A stretch of 43,707 nucleotides of DNA, taken from the NCBI GenBank assembly GCA_002104905.1, contig MCFE01000705.1, forward strand, positions 1 to 43,707, written 5' to 3'. Below the pieces are notes generated by a model. It had not been told where the DNA came from. It saw nothing but the letters and a program-made list of their open reading frames with translations, and did no database searches. Of the stretch, positions 19,251 to 27,330 are shown one piece after another; position 1 is the first letter of the stretch, and the number at the start of each line of letters is the position of its first letter. The translations under genes were made by a program, and so were the position numbers. The DNA is from Basidiobolus meristosporus CBS 931.73 (lineage: Eukaryota > Basidiobolomycota > Basidiobolomycetes > Basidiobolales > Basidiobolaceae).

Positions 19251-19580
19251 ATGGCCTCCCAACAAACCATCAAGATCTGCTGCTTTGGCGAGAACTGCCA
19301 GTGCGAGCGATGCCAATACCGAAAGGTCGAAGTGAAGGCCACCTGCTCTTGCAAAGATGACTGTACCAGTGAGAAATGCGAGTGCGCCAAGACCATGGAA
19401 GTACCATCCTGCGAGTGCAAGGGCAGTTGCAAGTGCGTCAGCTGCCAGGGTAAGAAGCAATCTGGATGTAACTGTGGCAAGCAACGCAAGTTCGGCTTCG
19501 CCCGCCAATGCGGTGAGGCCAAGGAGAGCACGGACTGTTGTAGCGATAATTGCAGATGCGCCAAATGCTCCACTCATTAG
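19251..19580 (+). CDS. Metallothionein MT7 (109 aa, diverged, Cys-depleted)
   Basis: An intact frame from MASQQTIK to KCSTH, 18 residues shorter than MT1 because one of the two C-terminal modules is missing. It has lost several cysteines seen in MT1 (CCFGENC, CQYRK, CTSEKC, PSCEC, CGKQRKFGFARQC), and charged or aromatic residues have appeared, including Phe, which is rare in metallothioneins. This is the most diverged full-span copy. It may have changed metal preference or be drifting toward loss. The promoter keeps the TATA box, leader and proximal motif. Confidence 0.88.
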   Translation: MASQQTIKICCFGENCQCERCQYRKVEVKATCSCKDDCTSEKCECAKTMEVPSCECKGSCKCVSCQGKKQSGCNCGKQRKFGFARQCGEAKESTDCCSDNCRCAKCSTH

Positions 19581-19741
19581 ACGCTCGATTTAATGTATAT
19601 CTCCAGGATAACCCTCGACATTTGTACTATTTCGTTTTGAATTAATAAAGTCCATTTGGTAATCATACATGCTATGTTTTACTCACTCAGTAAACTCATT
19701 TTTTTCAGGTAAATTTGGCGGAGTCATGTCGAAGAATAATC

Positions 19742-20144
19742 CCCTATCTGACCGTTGCATCATACCTGTTTGTAACCTAACTTTTGGCATGCATTAAACG
19801 TCCATCTACCACTCGCAGTAAAGCCGCGTCCATTGGGTTACTATGGAAAAGTCCAGAGATTTGCCTAAAGGAGATGCTTCATCGATCCAATGCGTGATTT
19901 TTGCCGTTGGGGATGATCACTTACTAATCGTGGATTGAACATGACGAAAAGTCAAAGCCGATGCTATCATGTGACGAATTTCTCGGAGCAGAGGAGAGCG
20001 ATTGGACCGGCCTTGATCGGAGGCGCGATATACGCCATTGGTCAGCATGAGTGATCCATTGGTGCGGGTGAGCAAGTGAAAGCATATAAAAAGCAGGAAT
20101 CGGTCTTAGTACATGCATACTCTATTCTGAATAAACACCGCGAC
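19742..20144 (+). repeat. Promoter block, direct repeat copy 2 (MT8)
   Basis: The partner of 17735-18137. It contains the distal element TGCGTGATTTTTGCCGTTGG (from 19891), the exact proximal 9-mer (20033-20041), an intact TATA box (ATATAAAAAG) and the leader. Confidence 0.85.
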
Positions 20145-20528
20145 ATGGCCTCCCAACAAACCGTCAAGATCTGCTGCTGCGGCGAGAACTGCCAGTGCGA
20201 GCAATGCCAATGCCAAAAGGTCGAAGTGAAGGCCACCTGCTCTTGCAAGGACAACTGCACCTGCGAGAAGTGCGAGTGCGCCAAGGCCGTTGAAGTGCCA
20301 CCCTGCGAGTGCAAGGGCGGTTGCAAGTGCGTCAACTGCCAAGGCAAGAAGCAATCCGGATGCAACTGTGGCGAGGGGTGCAAGTGCGGCTCCGCCTGTA
20401 AATGCGGTGAGGCCAAGAAGAGCAAGTGCTGCTGCGGTGATGACTGCAAGTGTGAGTCGTGCGAAGGCCAAAGTGGCAAGTGCTGCTGTGGTGACAACTG
20501 CAAGTGCACCAAATGCCCCACCAATTAG
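20145..20528 (+). CDS. Metallothionein MT8 (127 aa, long form)
   Basis: The coding region is almost the same as MT1 and MT11 (six modules, ending CPTN), but the promoter is almost the same as that of MT6, a short-form gene. The gene is therefore a chimera made by gene conversion or unequal crossing-over near the start codon. The 3' flank has the AATAAATTC tract shared with MT1 and MT11 and then breaks off into the truncated MT9. Confidence 0.94.
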   Translation: MASQQTVKICCCGENCQCEQCQCQKVEVKATCSCKDNCTCEKCECAKAVEVPPCECKGGCKCVNCQGKKQSGCNCGEGCKCGSACKCGEAKKSKCCCGDDCKCESCEGQSGKCCCGDNCKCTKCPTN

Positions 20529-20631
20529 AAGGGCATCATAATGTACATCTACAAAATAGCCATCTACACTTGTACTATTTCATTTCACACCAATAAATTC
20601 TACTTCGCAATCATATTGTTTGACGTTTAAG

Positions 20632-20853
20632 TACCAGTGCGCCAAGACCGTGGAAGTGCCACCTTGTGAGTGCAAGGATGGTTGTAAGTGCGTGAGATGG
20701 CAGGGTAGGAAACAATCCGGATGCAAATGCGGCGAGGCCAAGAAGTACAGGTGCTGCTGCGGGGGAGACTGCCAGTGCGAGTCATGTGAAGGCCAGAAGG
20801 GCGAGTGCTACTATGGTGACAGCCACAAGTGTACTAAGTGTCTCACTCTTTAA
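20632..20853 (+). pseudogene. Metallothionein MT9, 5'-truncated
   Basis: The homology starts within module 2 (CAKTVEVPP), directly after the MT8 3' flank, with no promoter and no family start codon. The frame then runs to CLTL and TAA. It is of the short form (SGCKCGEAKK) and has several Cys substitutions (VRWQG, CYYGDS, SHKC). A breakpoint fused the MT8 3' flank to the middle of another gene. It could only be made as read-through or from a non-ATG start, so I treat it as a pseudogene. Confidence 0.85.
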
Positions 20854-21734
20854 ACTTCCACCATAAAGTATATCTCAAATTAGCATTTTACACATGTACT
20901 ATTATATTCCCAACTAATAGATCTCTCTTGACAATCACTCCTTGTGCAATATTCCGGTGTTCCGCATACTTTTTCCCTCTATCCTTTGAGTTCTATGCGT
21001 CAGGTTACGCAATCCATTGAACATTTTGGTGATAGATTGTTGCACGATTGCGCTTCCCTGCAATCATCTTTTTCCACAGACTGGCTCTCGTTCACCTTAC
21101 GACTTTACATACCTCTCCAGGTTGCAACTTGCTTGGAATGGCTGCTTTATTGATCCCTTGCGTTATTTTAGCTATTGGGGAATGCACCAACCATTGGTCC
21201 GACACTACAAGATTTGTCATGCTCTTGCGTTTACTTGATTGTATGATTCTTGTCACGATTCCGTTTCTGAATCAAGTGGGTGAAGTGTGTATCTGAAGTC
21301 CATATATCGTGATATGGTGAGTGTTAAAGAATCACAGAATCCAGGCGAATATCTTAATGGTTCGGGGTTAAAAGGGTCACCGAACTCCGCTTTCTCCCCT
21401 CCGCCGCTATACTTCAAAAAGAATCCAGTTGATCTGGGTGATTCTGTACCTCTATTATTTATAAGGTAATGGCGCAGTGACTTCCATTGCTTTGGAGTAT
21501 TACTCAATTATTGGTGGGCGTATATTCATTTCGTCGGAGTTCGCTCTCGTCAGGTTACGTATCTCAGCAATCAAGTATGGATCGAATATTCCCCGTATGT
21601 ACAATACCTGAAACCAGCTTGTAGCTTGAATGCTTAGGCGCTTTCACTACTCGTGGCATGGCCTCAATTGATGCGCAATCATAACCAGAGAAAAGCCAAG
21701 ATATTTGCTTAAAGGAGCTGCTTCAATTAACGCT
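20854..21734. other. Intergenic DNA with an orphan MT promoter relic
   Basis: It holds the MT9 3' flank, a CAGGTTACGCA array motif near 21001, and an orphan distal element at 21159-21180 with no metallothionein where one would be expected (near 21400). A second related motif is at about 21550. No protein-coding gene is supported. Confidence 0.5.
21159..21180 (+). promoter_or_regulatory. Orphan distal metallothionein element
   Basis: TGCGTTATTTTAGCTATTGG followed by GG, as good a match as that of MT4, but without a downstream gene. It is probably the remains of a deleted array unit. Confidence 0.5.
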
Positions 21735-21756
21735 TGCGTTATTTTAGCCACTGGGG
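21735..21756 (+). promoter_or_regulatory. Conserved distal metallothionein element (MT10)
   Basis: TGCGTTATTTTAGCCACTGG, 255 bp before the MT10 start. Confidence 0.55.
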
Positions 21757-21878
21757 AACGTCAGCTGCGGATCACCAATGGATATTGATGATGACGATTT
21801 GGGTGGCATCTCGCGTGATGTAATTTCTGAGCCGGAGAGTAGAGTCTTTGAATAGAACATTTGGTACAGCGAGATTTA

Positions 21879-21887
21879 CGCCATTGG
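21879..21887 (+). promoter_or_regulatory. Proximal CGCCATTGG motif (MT10)
   Basis: Exact 9-mer, 111 bp before the MT10 ATG. Confidence 0.6.
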
Positions 21888-21989
21888 GAGGGAATAGTGA
21901 GATGCGTCGTTCCGACTTGAAAATGAATTTATAAAAATCTGGAATCTGGCTTGGTATTTGCATACTCTATCATCAATAAACTACTCAGC

Positions 21990-22265
21990 ATGGCTTCCCA
22001 ACACACCGTCAAGATCTGCTGCTGCGGCGAGAACTGCCAGTGCGAGCAATGCCAATGCCAAAAGGTCGAAGTGAAGGCCACCTGCTCTTGCAAGGACAAC
22101 TGCACCTGCGAGAAGTGCGAGTGCGCCAAGGCCGTTGAAGTGCCACCCTGCGAGTGCAAGGGCGGTTGCAAGTGCGTCAACTGCCAGGGCAAGAAGCAAT
22201 CTGAATACCAATGTGGCGAGGTTAAGAAAAGCAGTTGCTGCTGCGGTGACAGTGGTAAATGTTAA
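21990..22265 (+). CDS. Metallothionein MT10 (91 aa, C-terminally truncated)
   Basis: It is identical in style to MT8 and MT11 through modules 1-3 (MASQHTVK to VNCQGKKQ), then of the short form with Cys loss (SEYQCGEVKK). It has only one C-terminal module and stops early after GDSGKC. The downstream DNA still resembles the end of the family in a shifted frame, so a small indel produced the early TAA. Four of six modules remain and the promoter is intact, so the gene could still work. Confidence 0.85.
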   Translation: MASQHTVKICCCGENCQCEQCQCQKVEVKATCSCKDNCTCEKCECAKAVEVPPCECKGGCKCVNCQGKKQSEYQCGEVKKSSCCCGDSGKC

Positions 22266-23042
22266 AGTGCCTTATCCATCAAATACTCATTGTAACGAAT
22301 ATCTCCCGCCAAATCCTCCACACTCGTACTATTAATTTCTAAGCCAATAAATCCCGTTAGACAATCATCAGCTTTGTATTATTCCTGTGTTTCATACGAT
22401 TACTTGTTCGGTCTTTATTCAGCTCGGCTGAATTGCCAACTTCCGAAACCCGTAGGAAGCATCGTCAAGACCTCGTAAATTACGATGAAGGATTCGTGTG
22501 CGGCCCAATGGACCTATATTAGGGAACTCCGACGAACTTCATACCGCCTTTCAGAATGTGAAGCGCTCCAGGTTATATGGCTGAGTGATAGAGTGAAGCG
22601 TCGATAATTAAAAGAACAAAAGGCCAAAGCTCAGACTTGAAATGAATTTTTCAAGCCGAACACTTCCGGAGAGATTTCCAAGGCACGACGGCGAAGTAAT
22701 GAGGGATGTGTTTTCTAATGCATTTAAGGGTGGGGCCCCAATACAAATGGATTTCATACGGCCATGAGGCTACGCATTCCATCCCAAATGTGCAGTGGTA
22801 AAGTGTCGTGAGGCTTCGTGCCCTAGAAGTCGTCTTCTTCACCGGGGTGGTTACTACTACAGACATGACTTCAGATGCTTTTCCCTGAGGAAAACGTGGT
22901 TTCCGATCTTTGCCTGGAACCTGCTTGTAGTCTTACTGTTGGGGTGTATTAATCCTGATGCTTCTACTCGCAGTAAAGCCTCATCTACAGTGTAACCATG
23001 GAATAGCCTAGAAATTTGCTTAGAATCGCTATATTAATTGGT
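22266..23042. other. Intergenic DNA with a relic of a lost minus-strand MT
   Basis: It begins with the MT10 3' flank (AATAAA near 22350). At about 22640-22720 there is sequence homologous to the 3' flanks of the minus-strand genes MT2 and MT12 (the tract around CACTTCCGGAGAGATTT), but the gene that should follow is missing. A GAGGCTACGCA-type repeat is at about 22767. Confidence 0.5.
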
Positions 23043-23062
23043 TGCGTCGTTTTAGCCATTGG
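23043..23062 (+). promoter_or_regulatory. Conserved distal metallothionein element (MT11)
   Basis: TGCGTCGTTTTAGCCATTGG, 255 bp before the MT11 start. Confidence 0.55.
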
Positions 23063-23186
23063 ATAGAATTACGTACCAATCGTCTGTTGGTGATGATGAA
23101 AAATGATCGCGTCCGATATCATGGGATATATCCATGGAGCAGAGTAGATGAGTGATTGGATTGATCATAAGGTACGGCGAGATTTA

Positions 23187-23195
23187 CGCCATTGG
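23187..23195 (+). promoter_or_regulatory. Proximal CGCCATTGG motif (MT11)
   Basis: Exact 9-mer, 111 bp before the MT11 ATG. Confidence 0.6.
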
Positions 23196-23297
23196 AGGAA
23201 TTGGCGAGATGCGTTGTTCCGGCCTGGATAGTGAATGTATAAAAAGCAGGAATCGGCCTTGGTACCTGCATACTCTATCATCATTAAACATTCCAAT

Positions 23298-23681
23298 ATG
23301 GCTTCCCAACAAACCGTCAAGATCTGCTGCTATGGCGAGAACTGCCAGTGCGAGCAATGCCAATGCCAAAAGGTCGAAGTGAAGGCCACCTGCTCTTGCA
23401 AGGACAACTGCACCTGCGAGAAGTGCGAGTGCGCCAAGGCCGTTGAAGTGCCACCCTGCGAGTGCAAGGGCGGTTGCAAGTGCGTCAACTGCCAAGGCAA
23501 GAAGCAATCCGGATGCAACTGTGGCGAGGAGTGCAAGTGCGGCTCCGCCTGTAAATGCGGTGAGGCCAAGAAGAGCAAGTGCTGCTGCGGGGACGACTGC
23601 AAGTGCGAGTCGTGCGAAGGCCAAAGTGGCAAGTGCTGCTGTGGTGACAACTGCAAGTGCACCAAATGCCCCACCCATTAA
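23298..23681 (+). CDS. Metallothionein MT11 (127 aa, long form)
   Basis: A full six-module copy, nearly identical to MT1 (MT1 has KVCCCG where MT11 has KICCYG, so one Cys is Tyr here). The 5' leader and about 130 bp of 3' flank are almost the same as MT1, so the MT1-MT2 and MT11-MT12 segments are a recent duplication. The region further upstream is instead closest to MT10 and MT7 (TTTACGCCATTGG), so the promoter and gene body have different histories. Confidence 0.94.
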   Translation: MASQQTVKICCYGENCQCEQCQCQKVEVKATCSCKDNCTCEKCECAKAVEVPPCECKGGCKCVNCQGKKQSGCNCGEECKCGSACKCGEAKKSKCCCGDDCKCESCEGQSGKCCCGDNCKCTKCPTH

Positions 23682-24131
23682 ATGCGCATTACAATGTATA
23701 TCTCCAAAGTAACCCTCTACACTTGTACTATTTCATTCCACACCAATAAATTCTACTTCGCAATCATAGTATTTGACGTTTTCCTGTGTTCGCTAGGCCG
23801 GAGTGTTTGGCTTTTTCATGTTCCATCGAGTTGCTCAATTATGAATTGATTTTGAATCAAGTGACATAAAAAACGATGCTTCCCAAGGATTTGCTATACA
23901 ATTTGGACTAGTTTATTAGACTACGGTAGCGCAGCCAGGCGAACATGCTATTAACTACTAGGAAGTGAAGAGTACAAGGTTCGATGACTGAGGCGTAGAG
24001 GGAGATTTCAATAATAATAGGGCTTCAATGGCAAAGAGTAGATTTGGAACTAATTTATTATGTCCAATACTTCCGGAGAAATTTACAAGATACAATGGTG
24101 GAAGTAATGAGGGTTGGGTATTTCTAATGAA
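23682..24131. repeat. Convergent intergenic block, copy B
   Basis: The counterpart of 14902-15328, lying between the convergent genes MT11 and MT12. Confidence 0.75.
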
Positions 24132-24515
24132 TTAGTGGGTAGGACACTTGGTGCACTTGCAGCTGTCACCACAGCAGCACTTGCCGCTCTGACCTTCGCA
24201 CGACTCACACTTGCAGTCGTCCCCGCAGCAGCACTTGCTCTTCTTGGCCTCACCGCATTTACAGGCGGAGCCGCACTTGCACTCCTCGCCACAGTTGCAT
24301 CCGGATTGCTTCTTGCCTTGGCAGTTGACGCACTTGCAACCGCCCTTGCACTCGCAGGGTGGCACTTCAACGGCCTTGGCGCACTCGCACTTCTCGCAGG
24401 TGCAGTTGTCCTTGCAAGAGCAGGTGGCCTTCACTTCGACCTTTTGGCATTGGCATTGCTCGCACTGGCAGTTCTCGCCACAGCAGCAGATCTTGACGGT
24501 TTGTTGGGAAGCCAT
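24132..24515 (-). CDS. Metallothionein MT12 (127 aa, long form, foreign promoter)
   Basis: A full six-module protein (MASQQTVK to CTKCPTH), nearly identical to MT1, MT8 and MT11. The DNA upstream of the ATG is different: the common leader (AAAAGCAGGAATCGG) and the CGCCATTGG motif at -110 are absent, and a separate TATA-like box (TATATAAA on the minus strand) lies at 24575-24582, about 60 bp before the start. The coding region has thus been placed behind a new promoter, so this copy may be expressed under other conditions. Confidence 0.94.
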   Translation of the reverse strand: MASQQTVKICCCGENCQCEQCQCQKVEVKATCSCKDNCTCEKCECAKAVEVPPCECKGGCKCVNCQGKKQSGCNCGEECKCGSACKCGEAKKSKCCCGDDCKCESCEGQSGKCCCGDSCKCTKCPTH

Positions 24516-25103
24516 GTTGTTAATGATAGGTGATACGTGGATTATGAATGCCCTACACTTCCCACCAAGATTCATTTATATACCATCCTATGAATGGGAG
24601 AATTCATGCGTCATATTATTGCACCAATCGCATAAACCCCTTCCAGGTGGTCGAAATTTCTTCTACGAATCAATCAGACCAAATCCATATTCGTGCCACC
24701 AAACAATCTCGCTGCCGCCCTCCAATTGGGGTGAGGGGATTCTTATTTGGATGAAAAGATGGCCCTTACAGTACAATGGGAATCGGTAACCCCTCTCCCC
24801 CCCTGGCCAAATGCTGCATGGGTAGTGTAATACTGCTTCGTGAGTATATTTGGTTATTTCAGTGCATCCTTGATGATGATGATCCGGTCCAGAACTCGTA
24901 GGGTTCGTTCGGGTTGATCAACACTGGTTTGTGCAACGGGAAATCAGGTTTCATTTATTTACGATGGTCAAGGGACTTTAGCCTGTTTGTTTCTACATAA
25001 CGGCCGATGGACCATGACAGAAAAGGTACATACAAGGTTAACGCCCTAAGGGAGGGGGCAGGGTGATTGGCCCGCTTTTCTCCACGGTGATTGTGCCGGT
25101 GTA
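24516..25103. other. Gene-free DNA between MT12 and MT13
   Basis: It includes the distinct promoter of MT12 and the 3' flank of MT13. No gene is supported. Confidence 0.45.
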
Positions 25104-25313
25104 TTACTTTCTTGAGCAGTTGGTGCATTCACAGTTGGGGCCGCAGGTGCACTTGGGAGTCTCATATTTCTTGTCGCATTTGCAGTCGGAGCAGGTGCAA
25201 TTCTCTTTACACCCGCAGACCAACTTGGCCTCTACCTTGTGGCAGTGGCAATCATTGCACTGGCAGTTCTCGCCGCAGCAGCACAGTTTCTTGGGTTTTC
25301 CGCTGGACTCCAT
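25104..25313 (-). CDS. Divergent short metallothionein MT13 (69 aa, three modules)
   Basis: It starts MESSGKPKKLCCCGENC and ends CTNCSRK. It has three Cys modules, matching modules 1-3 of the long family (CCCGENCQC, CGCKENCTC, CTCGPNCEC) with similar linkers (KVEAKLV, KKYETPK). It is single-copy here and clearly diverged. It resembles the likely ancestral three-module form from which the six-module genes could have arisen by internal duplication. Its TATA-like box (TATAAAG on the minus strand) is at 25394-25400. Upstream, the exact CGCCATTGG motif occurs twice in gene orientation. Confidence 0.92.
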   Translation of the reverse strand: MESSGKPKKLCCCGENCQCNDCHCHKVEAKLVCGCKENCTCSDCKCDKKYETPKCTCGPNCECTNCSRK

Positions 25314-25464
25314 TCTTGATATGAGTTATAGGTGTACGACGTTCGAAGGGGGGGGGATATTGGAATTGGTTGACTGGGTCGATGACCGGCGGCTTTATAA
25401 CACCCTCTCTCTATCGGGTCATGCAGTCTGTTGCTGTCACTTGTCATCAGGTCCATTCTCGTAT

Positions 25465-25527
25465 CCAATGGCGAAATTCACTTGGTTCGATGGTGTCATA
25501 TCACTACCTGCACATTTCCAATGGCGA
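25465..25527 (-). promoter_or_regulatory. Two CGCCATTGG motifs upstream of MT13
   Basis: CCAATGGCG on the plus strand at 25465-25473 and 25519-25527, about 155 and 210 bp before the MT13 start. Both continue with AAA. The motif matches the proximal motif of the tandem array although the rest of the promoter is unrelated. Confidence 0.6.
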
Positions 25528-26640
25528 AACGCGCGCGCCATCCCTGATTGGGCTCAGTCCCTCCTAGTGATGTGACATCACAGCTGCCCCTCCTCATTTG
25601 TTAGGCAGAGAAAGGGGCCGCAATGCGGTTCGGGTACTGATTCACGACACGGTGTCGCTTGACGCAACCTGACCAAATATCGAAAGTCACTTACATTAAG
25701 CAAGCCCGGTCGTAAATCTGATATCTGGTTCCCTGCTACCCGGATCGATGTAACGGGCTAGACATCGGGATCTTGCGGATGAAGAGTTGGTTGAGCTTCC
25801 ATCTCCTCTACGGATTCAAATTCCAAGCCTTCTCCCTAACCAGCAAATCTTCCTCGCGACCCGCACATTTCCGGACCACCCACCAAACCGCCCTATGATT
25901 AGTTACGGACAGTCCTGTCATAAGTATAAAAATCTCTAAAACCACCTAGAGTTCCCGTTCCCATCCTCCTTCCTGTGCCACTACTCTATAGTTCCTGATC
26001 GGTTTTCAGGGCCCCTGGGTTCAAACCGGGTGGCCTTGAATGGTGCCTACTTTGGGTAGTGTAGTGAGGGCTATCCACGATTCACTGCAATAAGCATCGA
26101 TGCCATTCCATAATATCGCCCCTGCGAAAATCCCCCGTAAATGTTATGATAGTCAAGCGGGCCTATTGCGCTGTGTAACGGATCAACGGTGCTGACGGTG
26201 GGCGATCGGCAGCTCCAACCTTGGGTTCAATAGGAGCTCAACCCAGATCTCCAACACTTTACTACGCACTATGCGTTAGAATAGTGGTGTCATAGGTGTT
26301 TGGTGATGCCAACTTGGAATTTGCACCGAGATGGAGTTGGCGACCGTAAGTGGGTGCCAGCAATTTTCCAAGGAGCTCCTCGGCTACTAATGAACTCCAC
26401 CGTCACAGCCAATGGGCCGATCCGAAGAGGGACTTCTAGTTCCCCTTTCGACATTCCGCCACGAGTGCTCGACGAATCCGAAACCCATCGAGTTTCTGGA
26501 ATGGATGGTACTGGTCGATTCGTGATCTTCGGACGGTGGAATTCTGTCTTGCGTCCTGACCTCTGGATTGGCTCCAATGTATCCCTCGTGATCGGTCAAG
26601 GGATTCGCGTGGCGATGGAGATTTGTCCACATCCGTTTCC
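25528..26640. other. Gene-free DNA
   Basis: Overlapping ORFs on both strands at 26290-26650 have no recognisable features and are not called. At about 26007-26035 there is a B-box-like sequence (GGGTTCAAACC) without a matching tRNA fold. Confidence 0.4.
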
Positions 26641-26691
26641 CCTATAAATTCTCATCGCTCTTCCTACCCGCCCGGGCTCAATTCTCACTTG

Positions 26692-27102
26692 ATGACCTTT
26701 TCCACCATCAACACCAACCCGACGGGATCCCTTTGGCCCACCCAGGGCACCGAAATCACATACGAGGGGATTCAAACCCTCATCGCTCATCCCCCGGAAA
26801 CCCGAGGTATCTTGCTGATAGACGTCCGGGGGAGGGAGGAATTCCTTCAGGGGCATATCCCAACCTCGGTGAACTTACCCTTGGATGAGCTGGAGAAGGC
26901 CCTCCACCTGTCTGATGAGGAGTTCTTTCGAACCTACCAATTCCAACCCCCTAAGCCCCACTCGAGGATTGTCGTCAGCTGTCGCTCGGGCAGTCGTAGC
27001 ACCCGGGCCCATAAGTGGCTACTGGAGGCCGGGTTCCAGTCCGTCCTCAACTACCCTGGCGGCTGGATCGAATTCTCCACCAGGCAACCTGCTCGAGAGT
27101 GA
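26692..27102 (+). CDS. Single-domain rhodanese-like protein (136 aa)
   Basis: One rhodanese domain nearly fills the protein, with the family motifs in order: LIDVRGREEF, GHIPTSVNLP, the active-site loop VSCRSGSRS with its catalytic cysteine, and NYPGGWIEF near the end. Such proteins transfer sulfane sulfur (for example to cyanide or thiols); yeast RDL1 and RDL2 are comparable small versions. The start is the ATG at 26692, 45 bp after a TATA-like box (CTATAAATT, 26642-26650); an upstream in-frame extension has no ATG. There is no evident signal or clear mitochondrial presequence, so a cytosolic location is likely. It is the last island gene before the transposon region, and a copia LTR remnant begins just after its stop codon. 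Confidence 0.92.
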   Translation: MTFSTINTNPTGSLWPTQGTEITYEGIQTLIAHPPETRGILLIDVRGREEFLQGHIPTSVNLPLDELEKALHLSDEEFFRTYQFQPPKPHSRIVVSCRSGSRSTRAHKWLLEAGFQSVLNYPGGWIEFSTRQPARE

Positions 27103-27114
27103 GCCACGCAGGCA

Positions 27115-27330
27115 GGTTGCGAAAATGTTTGAGCAAAGTTTAAGGCTCTTTAGACAAGTTTGAGACCTCTCATGTCCATGGTGCCTGATGTTTTGGTGAA
27201 ATATATCGAGTAAATCCCAGCCAGGAATTTGGTTGGAATCCTTTACAATTTGTCAACTATGATCCAAGCAACTTTGTTGGATGAATATCTGAGTGTAACT
27301 ACCAGGTTTACCACCACTTCTTTTGCTTAA
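27115..27330 (-). repeat. Copia LTR remnant 1
   Basis: It is homologous over about 200 bp to the copia LTR at 35207-35555 (shared tracts such as GATGTTTTGGTGAAA and AAATCCCA), in the same orientation. It starts within about 15-20 bp of the rhodanese stop codon and marks the boundary between the island and the repeats. Confidence 0.65.

Noticed and set aside
14314-24789. Ala/Leu-rich and His/Gln/Ser-rich ORFs antisense to or overlapping the metallothioneins
   Set aside because: They recur in the same relative position in each copy because the coding strand is repetitive. They carry no independent start, promoter or domain.
14301-25313. CRISPR-like or other repeat-spacer array
   Set aside because: The repeats are genes with promoters, unequal in length and in both orientations; no short repeat-spacer periodicity is present.
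26290-26650. Overlapping ORFs of up to 115 codons before the rhodanese gene
   Set aside because: Open frames on both strands, no recognisable motif, and the 3' end overlaps the rhodanese promoter.
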